Shown piece by piece: positions 30,114-34,737 of a stretch of 34,737 nucleotides of DNA. The stretch is from a virus. Numbering within the stretch: position 1 is the first letter of the stretch; every line of letters begins with the position of its first letter. The DNA lies in the IMG/VR virus record IMGVR_UViG_3300045119_000428, positions 1-34,737 of that record; one strand, 5' to 3'. Below the pieces are notes generated by a model that saw only the letters and a list, made by a program, of their open reading frames with translations, was not told where the DNA came from and did not search any database. The translations under genes were made by a program, and so were the position numbers.

Positions 30114-30266
30114 CGTGCATACGAAAAGCCCCGCACCGAGTGTCGCTTCGGCCGGGGCAGTGGCAGATCCAAACAGTTGCACGAGACGCTCACGAAGATG
30201 GAGCAGCTCGCCGCGGTGTTCCGCGAGACCGAGCTCGGCTCGCCTTACTGGAAGACGACCGCGTGA
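30114..30266 (+). CDS. Coding-like frame without a normal start codon
   Basis: The frame ending at TGA 30264-30266 reads KPRTECRFGRGSGRSK, then QLHETLTKMEQLAAV and a LGSPYWKTTA end. Nearly every codon ends in G or C, as in neighbouring genes and unlike the other two frames, so it looks like real protein. There is no ATG or GTG before residue ~24; TTG 30177 or ATG 30201 would cut it short. It may begin by a -1 shift from the end of the regulator, by a rare start, or be a remnant. Its stop overlaps the GTG of the next gene, which supports expression. Confidence 0.45.
   Translation, partial: RAYEKPRTECRFGRGSGRSKQLHETLTKMEQLAAVFRETELGSPYWKTTA
30128..30158. terminator. Strong hairpin GCCCCG...CGGGGC
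   Basis: GCCCCG (30128-30133) and CCGA (30136-30139) pair with TCGG (30148-30151) and CGGGGC (30153-30158). AAAA precedes the left arm, so on the minus strand the stem is followed by TTTT, the Rho-independent form. No leftward gene lies just upstream, so it may instead be an attenuator for the rightward operon, or a feature of the coding frame that crosses it. Confidence 0.4.
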
Positions 30267-30373
30267 TTGAGCCGGTGTGGCGACCGCCGCTGTTCGTGTG
30301 GCTGGCGGTCGGCGTTGGCCTGCTGTTCTGGCTCGGGCTGGTTGTTGTCGTCTGGAAGGTGATCAGCCGGTGA
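30263..30373 (+). CDS. 36-residue membrane peptide
   Basis: GTG 30263 is in a GTGA overlap. The product is a short N-terminus (MIEPVWRPP), one long helix (LFVWLAVGVGLLFWLGLVVV) and a basic end (WKVISR). The stop overlaps the next GTG. It is one of three membrane micro-proteins or membrane-targeted proteins in the rightward early operon. Function unknown. Confidence 0.62.
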   Translation: MIEPVWRPPLFVWLAVGVGLLFWLGLVVVVWKVISR

Positions 30374-30762
30374 CGCTCGCTTCGCGCGGTCTGGGCTACG
30401 CCACCACTGGCGCTCGCGCACGACGACGGGTGCAGGCCACACGGGTGCGCCCGCGCGTGATCCATCTCGTGCAGCCAGAGAGTGTGCTGCACAACCAGGT
30501 CGTCCAGCTCGCAGAGTTGTACGGCTGGCGCTGGTACCACACCCACGACTCCCGCAAGTCGCCGCCGGGTTTCCCCGACCTGGTGCTGGTGCGTGGCGAC
30601 CGATTGATTTTCGCGGAGTTGAAGACGCAGCGCGGCCGCCTGACGGTGGATCAGGTGTCGTGGCTTGCGGAACTGCAAGCAACGTGCGCCGAGGTGTACG
30701 TGTGGCGCCCGTCAGACCTACCCCAGATCGCTGCCATTTTGCGACGGAGGATGCGTGACTGA
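30370..30762 (+). CDS. VRR-NUC domain nuclease
   Basis: GTG 30370 encodes 130 residues. From ~38 on the sequence is a complete VRR-NUC (PD-(D/E)XK) nuclease: WRWYHTHDSRKSPPGFPDLV with D70, a strand to FAELKTQRG with E83 and K85, and a Gln at 95 in the following helix. Stand-alone VRR-NUC enzymes cut branched or flapped DNA and in phages probably act as Holliday-junction or flap nucleases. Rad52-type and RepA-type genes follow in the same operon, so it fits a recombination-replication set. The N-terminal ~30 residues are Arg-rich. Confidence 0.88.
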   Translation: MTLASRGLGYATTGARARRRVQATRVRPRVIHLVQPESVLHNQVVQLAELYGWRWYHTHDSRKSPPGFPDLVLVRGDRLIFAELKTQRGRLTVDQVSWLAELQATCAEVYVWRPSDLPQIAAILRRRMRD

Positions 30763-30940
30763 GACGAACGAGACAATCGGCGCGCTGCTCGAGGTGGTGC
30801 CCGAATTCTGCCAGCGCGACGGCTGCGGGGCCCGGGTCCAGACCTGGTGTCCGCTTTGTACGGGCTACTACTGCGACCTTCACGATCAGCTTACGCCGCT
30901 GAGGCGCCATCGCTGCCTGGGAGAAGACGTGGATGAGTGA
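30755..30940 (+). CDS. AN1/B-box-like zinc-finger protein
   Basis: GTG 30755 encodes 61 residues. After a short acidic start the pattern is FCQRDGCG, then WCPLC, YYCDLH, and HRC at the end, i.e. C-x4-C...C-x2-C-x4-C-x2-H...H-x-C, which is the AN1/B-box cross-brace order. Two zinc ions are expected. Such fingers bind proteins rather than DNA in known cases. It overlaps genes on both sides and is followed by a membrane peptide. Confidence 0.68.
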   Translation: MTETNETIGALLEVVPEFCQRDGCGARVQTWCPLCTGYYCDLHDQLTPLRRHRCLGEDVDE

Positions 30941-31019
30941 CGACCAGCTGCACGTGTTCCTGCCGTTCGGGTTCCTGCTGGCGTTGATCCTGATCATTGC
31001 GCTCAGGAGCGTGGGCTAG
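30933..31019 (+). CDS. 28-residue membrane peptide
   Basis: ATG 30933 follows GGGAGA and overlaps the end of the zinc-finger gene. The product is MSDDQLHV, one helix (FLPFGFLLALILIIAL) and RSVG; the stop at 31017-31019 abuts the next ATG. It resembles the 28-residue peptide at 26323 in size and layout. Function unknown. Confidence 0.6.
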   Translation: MSDDQLHVFLPFGFLLALILIIALRSVG

Positions 31020-31469
31020 ATGGCGTTGTTGGCCGCGGCGATGCTGTTGCTGTCGACCGGCGCGGTGACGCCTGACGAAGAGACCACGGTGCTCGCGGCG
31101 TCCGTTGGTGTGGACCCTGTCGCGCTGCAGGGCGCCGTGAACGCCACCGGCGCGCCGCCAGTCGTGTATCTGGCGTACGAGGGCCTGTTAGATCCTCCGG
31201 CTACCCATGCACCGTCAGCGCCCGCACAGAACGTGTCTGCACGGGTGGCGTGCATCGAAGCGAAGGAGTCACGTGGGCTGAATGTGCCCAATGCGCATGG
31301 CTCCGGCGCCGGCGGTGTGATGCAGTACATGGCCCCGACATTTCGAGCGCACGCTATGGAGATGGGTCATCCGGAGTATTCGCTTTGGAACCCGGACCAG
31401 GCGCGAGCGGTGGCGGCGCACGACCTGGCGCTCGGCAGGCGCGCGCAATGGACGGTTGGAGGTTGTTGA
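31020..31469 (+). CDS. Exported lytic transglycosylase-like protein
   Basis: This 149-residue protein has an N-terminal signal (ALLAAAMLLLSTGAV), a linker, then a lysozyme-fold domain from ~77: RVACIEAKESRGLN with the catalytic-type Glu, GSGAGGVMQYMAPTFRAHA, and NPDQARAVAAHDLALGRRAQW. It is short but has the ES..., G.MQ and W motifs of the SLT/RPF-like family. It lies in the early replication operon, away from the lysis block, so it might remodel wall early or be a second, signal-exported endolysin. The call is firm for the fold. Confidence 0.8.
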   Translation: MALLAAAMLLLSTGAVTPDEETTVLAASVGVDPVALQGAVNATGAPPVVYLAYEGLLDPPATHAPSAPAQNVSARVACIEAKESRGLNVPNAHGSGAGGVMQYMAPTFRAHAMEMGHPEYSLWNPDQARAVAAHDLALGRRAQWTVGGC

Positions 31470-31473
31470 GAAC

Positions 31474-32010
31474 ATGAGTGTGCAGGCACAGATCCGGCAA
31501 ATGGATGCAGAGGCGGATGCGGCGGCACGCGCGGAATACGAACAGGCCAACGCCGTTGAGGCGGTTGCTAAACCCGTGATGGAACGTGGGTCCGTCAACA
31601 TCGAGGTGGGTCCCGAAGTAGGTCCGGACGGTAGACCGACGCCCGCTGGCTGGCGCTTCATTGGCAGGAAGTTGCGCGAGCCGATGGCCGACCGCGAAGT
31701 GAAAGAGCGTGCTGGTCGCGGCGGACGGAAGTTCAAATATATCGACGCGCGATCGGTGCAGGATCGGCTGGACGCCATCGTCGGGCCGGGCAACTGGCAA
31801 ACGCACTACTTTGCGCATCCGGACGGTGCCGTGGAATGCACGCTGACGATCTACGACGTGAGTAAGGCAGACGTTGGCTACCGGAATAACCCGGAGGCGG
31901 CCGAGGGTGATGCGCAGTTCGAGCACGAGCCGCTCAAAGCGGCGTACAGCGATGCACTGAAACGTGCCGCCGTCCACTTCGGGATTGGCCGATTTCTGTA
32001 CGAGAGCTGA
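31474..32010 (+). CDS. Rad52-type single-strand annealing protein
   Basis: I use ATG 31474 (178 residues), with GGAGG some distance upstream. After a helical, acidic N-terminus comes the Rad52/22 core: RKFKYIDARSVQDRLDAIVG, then GNWQTHYFA, a strand CTLTIYDV, and FEHEPLKAAYSDALKRAAVH with FGIGRFLYE at the end. These proteins anneal complementary strands during phage recombination and concatemer formation. The usual W before the YR loop is not seen but the rest is complete. It forms a set with the VRR-NUC nuclease and the RepA-type ATPase. Confidence 0.9.
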   Translation: MSVQAQIRQMDAEADAAARAEYEQANAVEAVAKPVMERGSVNIEVGPEVGPDGRPTPAGWRFIGRKLREPMADREVKERAGRGGRKFKYIDARSVQDRLDAIVGPGNWQTHYFAHPDGAVECTLTIYDVSKADVGYRNNPEAAEGDAQFEHEPLKAAYSDALKRAAVHFGIGRFLYES

Positions 32011-32011
32011 G

Positions 32012-32233
32012 ATGTCAAGGTTCTGGTTAGTGGAACTGGACGACGACCTGGAGTCGCAGTTCACGACGCGGACGGGCGTGTGGTGCGGTATCAAAAGTGT
32101 GAATGGAGTGAAGGCCGTGACGGATATGGAGGTGATTTCTCAGACGACGCTGGAGGAGCTACTGCTGCCGCCGGAGCAGTCGATGATCACCAACCTGAAG
32201 CGATTCAAACAACACAGAAAGACTGTTCGATGA
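32012..32233 (+). CDS. Small protein of unknown function (73 residues)
   Basis: ATG 32012 begins two bases after the annealing-protein stop. The product has an N-terminal strand pair (RFWLVELDDDLE, then VWCGIKSVNGVKAV) and a helical, basic end (ITNLKRFKQHRK). Its location between recombination and helicase genes suggests a helper role. No family is recognised. The stop overlaps the next ATG. Confidence 0.68.
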   Translation: MSRFWLVELDDDLESQFTTRTGVWCGIKSVNGVKAVTDMEVISQTTLEELLLPPEQSMITNLKRFKQHRKTVR

Positions 32234-32445
32234 GCCGTCGTCTGGACGATGACCCTAACCGTGGCCTGCGTCTGCTCAACGAGATGCTGGGCCAGTACGT
32301 CGACGCGTTGAAAGCCAGCCGTCGCGTCGAGCTCGACCCTGAACCCACGCCTGCACAGGACGCCACGCCGCCCCAATCGCAACCCTCGGCCTCCCGCCGC
32401 CCGGTCCCTTCGCGAAGGCCGGTCCAGGTCAACATTGACGTGTGA
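32230..32445 (+). CDS. Small protein of unknown function (71 residues)
   Basis: ATG 32230 is in an ATGA overlap. The N-terminal half is helical (LRLLNEMLGQYVDALKASRR); the C-terminal half is Pro/Ser/Arg-rich and disordered, ending VQVNIDV. The stop overlaps the GTG of the helicase-like gene, so the product may be a partner of that ATPase. Confidence 0.66.
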   Translation: MSRRLDDDPNRGLRLLNEMLGQYVDALKASRRVELDPEPTPAQDATPPQSQPSASRRPVPSRRPVQVNIDV

Positions 32446-33692
32446 GCGAGACCCGGGTGGACCGTCAGGGCGACACCTGGCTCATCACCTGGCCCGAGCA
32501 CCAGGTCGGCATGGGCATCGACCATGTACGGGATGCCTCGGATGGCATCAAGGCCGAGGTCACCATCGAGAGCAAGCTCGCGGGCCGCGTCATCGGTCCC
32601 GTCGTCCTGAATCTGCTGAGCACCCGCTCGCAGTCTGAGCTTGCGAACCGCTGCTACAAACGCGTCACCGCGCTGTCCGCGGACATCTGGGACGGCTTGC
32701 TGGTGTACGCCTGCGCTGTCGTTGCCAAGCAGTACCGCGCGCCGACGCCGACGCTCGATCTGTCCATCGACGTGCTCGACCGCGGACCCATCGACTATCT
32801 CATCCCCGAGCTTGTGCCTGAGGCCGAGACGACCGTCGTCTTTGGTGATGGTGGGTCCGTCAAGAGCCTGCTGTGTCTTCAGGTCGCGCTATGCGTCGCG
32901 CTCGGTCGCGAGCTACCGTGGGGCGCCACGCCCACTCAGGCGGGCGTGTTGTACCTCGACTGGGAAACCAACGCCCGCACGGTGGCTTCACGCCTTGAGC
33001 GCCTGGCCCTGGGCGAGGCGTGCGCAACACCCAGCGTCTACTACAAGCAGTGCTTCCGTCCGTTGGTCGATGAGCTGCCCGACATCCGCGAGCAGATCGA
33101 CCGCCGCCACATCGGTCTCGTCATCGTCGACTCGGTAGGCTTCGCCGCGGCCGGCGCGCTCGTTGAGGACGAAACCGCCAGGTCGACTATGAACGGGCTA
33201 CGCCAGCTGAGCCCGGCCACGCGCCTGGTTGTCGCTCATGTCAGCAAAGCCTCAGCCGACGGCACGGGCCCAGCCAAGCCTTTCGGCTCGCAGTTCTTCT
33301 GGAACGGCATGCGCTCAGGTATCGAGGTCAGACGTTCAACCGAGCAGCCAACCGACCGCGTCGTCGACCTGGGCATCTACCACCGCAAATCGAACGACGG
33401 CTTGCAAGTGCGGCCCTTTGGTCTGTCTGCCATCTTCGACGGGCCCATAGGAGGCATTCAGTTCGTGACAAACAATCTGTCCGATGTCCCAGATTTGGCG
33501 GCAAGAACCTCAATCTCAAGCCGTATCCGCGACATGCTCCGGAATGGAGCCCGTACTACGCCCGAAATGGCCGAAGAATTGAGCGAAAACGAAGATACCG
33601 TCCGCAAGACTCTCGGCCGCATGCCGGACGTTTTGAGGTTGGAAAACGGCGGCGGCCGAGGAAAATCTACCGTTTGGGGGTTGTCTGTTTGA
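32442..33692 (+). CDS. RepA-type AAA ATPase, candidate replicative helicase
   Basis: GTG 32442 encodes 416 residues. The RecA-fold core has a P-loop at 134-142 (FGDGGSVKS), YLDWE at 171-175, Walker B at 225-231 (GLVIVDS, D230), a VVAHVSK sensor at 263-269 and GSQFFWNGMRSG at 282-293, the layout of the AAA_25/RepA family. The C-terminal ~90 residues include a winged-helix-like piece (MLRNGARTTPEMAEELS, then VRKTLGRM). It is the only helicase-like gene in the phage and should load or drive replication using host polymerases. A nested inverted repeat, a candidate origin or terminator, lies just after it. Confidence 0.88.
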   Translation: MSETRVDRQGDTWLITWPEHQVGMGIDHVRDASDGIKAEVTIESKLAGRVIGPVVLNLLSTRSQSELANRCYKRVTALSADIWDGLLVYACAVVAKQYRAPTPTLDLSIDVLDRGPIDYLIPELVPEAETTVVFGDGGSVKSLLCLQVALCVALGRELPWGATPTQAGVLYLDWETNARTVASRLERLALGEACATPSVYYKQCFRPLVDELPDIREQIDRRHIGLVIVDSVGFAAAGALVEDETARSTMNGLRQLSPATRLVVAHVSKASADGTGPAKPFGSQFFWNGMRSGIEVRRSTEQPTDRVVDLGIYHRKSNDGLQVRPFGLSAIFDGPIGGIQFVTNNLSDVPDLAARTSISSRIRDMLRNGARTTPEMAEELSENEDTVRKTLGRMPDVLRLENGGGRGKSTVWGLSV

Positions 33693-33693
33693 T

Positions 33694-33798
33694 GAACCGG
33701 GACGTGTCCCACTTTTTACCGGGGCGCAATGGGACCGATACTGATACCGAGACAGGTATCGGTCCCTATACGCGCGCGCGAGGTCCCGGTTCTTTTTT
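33694..33798 (+). terminator. Large nested inverted repeat with T6 tail (terminator or origin candidate)
   Basis: The outer arms GAACCGGGAC (33694-33703) and GTCCCGGTTC (33783-33792) are perfect and the right arm is followed by TTTTTT. Inside, GGGACCGATAC (33731-33741) pairs with GTATCGGTCCC (33756-33766), and GATACC/GGTATC gives an alternative pairing. GGGACGTGTCCC (33699-33710), followed by ACTTTTT, is a third small hairpin. The element ends the replication operon, so termination is the simplest role; GATAC repeats beside a helicase gene also suggest an origin. The stretch 33693-33838 holds no convincing gene. Confidence 0.7.
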
Positions 33799-33838
33799 GA
33801 GGGCTGCACCTGGTCCGGAAACTGGGCACAATGAGGCT

Positions 33839-33991
33839 GTGACTGAGCCGCAATCTTCCCAGCCTGTTGCCAAGCCGGTCCGCAAGTGCAAAACGCCGAA
33901 TTGCTACACCAAGCCGCCAGCGAAAAGCCTGTACTGTCTGGCCTGTGAGCTCGACGGCCACGCCCCAGAGACTCGCGTGCCGCGAGCATGA
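33839..33991 (+). CDS. Zinc-finger-like small protein (50 residues)
   Basis: GTG 33839 opens 50 residues; the open frame upstream crosses the inverted-repeat region and is not coding-like. The protein has RKCKTPNCYTKPPAKSLYC and then LACELDG, a C-x4-C...C-x2-C zinc site. Similar mini zinc proteins often sit before packaging genes. The stop overlaps the next ATG. Confidence 0.6.
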   Translation: MTEPQSSQPVAKPVRKCKTPNCYTKPPAKSLYCLACELDGHAPETRVPRA

Positions 33992-34095
33992 CGTACCTGC
34001 CTGAGTTGCTCGTGGTGCTGCACGCCGCGGCCGTCGAGCTCGACCGGCGCCGACGAGCCCGAACCCCTCGAAGCACACGCTTCCTGACCACATGA
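33988..34095 (+). CDS. 35-residue peptide, function unknown
   Basis: ATG 33988 and TGA 34093-34095 both form ATGA overlaps with neighbours. The product has a helical N-terminus (LPELLVVLHAAAVELD) and a basic tail (RRRRARTPRS). The double overlap and GC-rich third positions support a real gene that links the zinc protein to the candidate small terminase. Confidence 0.5.
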   Translation: MTYLPELLVVLHAAAVELDRRRRARTPRSTRFLTT

Positions 34096-34505
34096 CTAAG
34101 CCGGCACCCCATGACAGACCACGATGCTCGGCCATGAGCAAACAGACCGGCCAGCGCTGTGGGGCACGCGTCGCCGGCGGCTTCACGGTGTGTTATTGGC
34201 ACGGTGCTCGAGCACCTCAGGTCAGGGCTACGGCCGAGGAACGCATGCGGGCATTGGTGCATCCCGCAGTGTCGGCGTTGCAGCAGCTCATCGCTGGCAA
34301 CGACCTGGCCGCGGCGCGGTACGTGCTCGATTACGCGGGCTTCAAGGCGAAGGAGAAGCTCGAAACGTCGGGTGAAACGACCATCCGGTATGTCAATGAT
34401 TGGCGTCGTTCGCCGTCTTTGCCTTCGAGCCAATTCGAGGTGTCCGAAGAGGTGGTTGTCCCGATGGCAGAACATCGAAACGGCGAAACGGCTCCAGATC
34501 AATGA
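34092..34505 (+). CDS. Zinc-finger protein, candidate small terminase subunit
   Basis: This 137-residue protein begins with a compact zinc motif: RCSAMSKQTGQRCGARV, then GFTVCYWHG, the C...GQRC...C.WHG pattern. A helical part follows with AVSALQQLIAGNDLAAARYV and LDYAGFKAKEKLE, then IRYVNDW. Proteins with this C..HG head and A.yvLd..Gfk body often precede terL in phages of GC-rich hosts and are taken as small-terminase-like. In the circle it is the last rightward gene before TerL, but the antisense HNH gene is wedged between and overlaps its last 113 bp. The tail after IRYVNDW is low complexity, perhaps altered by that insertion. Confidence 0.62.
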   Translation: MTKPAPHDRPRCSAMSKQTGQRCGARVAGGFTVCYWHGARAPQVRATAEERMRALVHPAVSALQQLIAGNDLAAARYVLDYAGFKAKEKLETSGETTIRYVNDWRRSPSLPSSQFEVSEEVVVPMAEHRNGETAPDQ

Positions 34506-34737
34506 TGCCGGCGTGGGCCAGCGCGTGATGGTTCGGACACAGCGACACGACGTTGGTGGCTTCGTCAGGGCCACCGTCCGCGAGCGGCGTCACGTGATGC
34601 ACATGTACCAAAAAGGCGAATCCACAAACCACGCACTTGTAGTCATCGCGCTCCCGTGCGAACTGCCGCAACCAGCGTCCTTTGCCACCTCGCCACAGGC
34701 CAGCTCGTGGGCCGTGTATGCGCATCTGCCAGTAGCT
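34393..34737 (-). CDS. HNH endonuclease, C-terminal catalytic part (continues from the left edge of the window)
   Basis: This is the catalytic half of the seam-spanning 236-residue protein. In whole-protein numbering the CVVC zinc pair is at 157-160, the paired histidines at 169-170, the metal-site Asn at 184, CPNH at 189-192 and the final His at 193, which is the complete HNH/McrA pattern. An internal ATG at 34725 gives a shorter open frame, but the frame is open upstream and carries conserved zinc ribbons, so the real start is at base 493. The last 113 bp overlap the 3' end of the convergent candidate small-terminase gene (ends 34505). About 40 residues beyond the HNH core fall in this overlap and show no conserved motif. 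Confidence 0.88.
   Translation of the reverse strand, partial: SYWQMRIHGPRAGLWRGGKGRWLRQFARERDDYKCVVCGFAFLVHVHHVTPLADGGPDEATNVVSLCPNHHALAHAGIIDLEPFRRFDVLPSGQPPLRTPRIGSKAKTANDANH
34611..34737. repeat. Terminal identity, right copy (circular closure)
   Basis: This is the second copy of bases 1-127, identical by eye over its whole length. It lies inside the HNH endonuclease gene that spans the join. In a circularised record one copy should be removed. Confidence 0.95.

Noticed and set aside
34393-34725. A 110-residue HNH gene starting at ATG 34725
   Set aside because: The frame is open through the circular seam and upstream sequence has conserved zinc ribbons to ATG 493.
1-34737. tRNA, rRNA, CRISPR array, insertion sequence, integrase, reverse transcriptase or diversity-generating repeat
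   Set aside because: No cloverleaf, spaced repeats, transposase, recombinase or template/variable repeat pair was seen on reading both strands; a weak tRNA could still be missed without a covariance search.

Overview
The window is a complete tailed-phage genome, closed as a circle. Its first 127 bases are identical to its last 127 (1-127 = 34611-34737), so the unique length is 34,610 bp, and one gene (a zinc-ribbon HNH endonuclease) reads without a break across the seam. The genome is GC-rich, very tightly packed, and mostly joined by ATGA/GTGA start-stop overlaps. Terminase, portal, scaffold, HK97-fold capsid, collagen-like fibre and a giant ejection-type protein are present. No tape measure, sheath, tail tube, DNA polymerase, RNA polymerase, integrase or tRNA gene was recognised. 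This fits a small podovirus-like phage recovered from a metagenome. The host is unknown. Long Pro/Thr stretches of the type common in Chloroflexota and an LGFP-like wall-binding repeat suggest a GC-rich Chloroflexota or actinobacterial host, at low confidence.

Layout. (1) Packaging and virion, rightward, 33.8 kb through the seam to 23.5 kb: zinc-finger protein, a 35-residue protein, candidate small terminase, TerL, portal, Pro-rich protein, the 1680-residue lysozyme plus C39-protease ejection protein, two Gln-rich structural proteins, a 43-residue basic protein, scaffold, major capsid protein, head-completion candidates, fibre and tail proteins. Three genes lie antisense inside this block: the HNH nuclease at the seam, a two-helix membrane protein (9654-9950) and a NUMOD4/HNH_3 homing endonuclease (15457-15828). 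(2) Lysis, 23.5-26.2 kb: small unknown protein, LGFP-like wall binder, C39-like hydrolase, three small membrane proteins and a membrane-anchored Pro/Thr-rich protein. (3) A leftward operon of about 14 tiny genes, 29.84 kb down to 26.32 kb: coiled-coil paralogues, five single-helix membrane peptides, zinc-ribbon proteins, an OB-fold-like protein and a frameshifted acyltransferase-like gene. (4) A rightward early/replication operon, 29.88-33.7 kb: XRE-type regulator, VRR-NUC nuclease, AN1-like zinc finger, lytic transglycosylase, Rad52-type annealing protein and RepA-type ATPase. It ends at a large nested inverted repeat with a T6 tract.

Regulation appears to centre on the divergent promoters at 29847-29882 between blocks 3 and 4. 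Rad52, VRR-NUC and the RepA-type ATPase would start replication and recombination on host polymerases. TerL and its partner package DNA into the capsid, the giant protein is probably ejected through the cell wall, and the lysis block releases progeny. The most unusual points are the repeated non-Shine-Dalgarno leader TAAGTGCCGnnATG in the leftward operon, a dozen micro membrane proteins, parS-like repeats before the portal gene, an Arg in the terminase P-loop, and a roughly five-fold excess of the palindrome CTCGAG.
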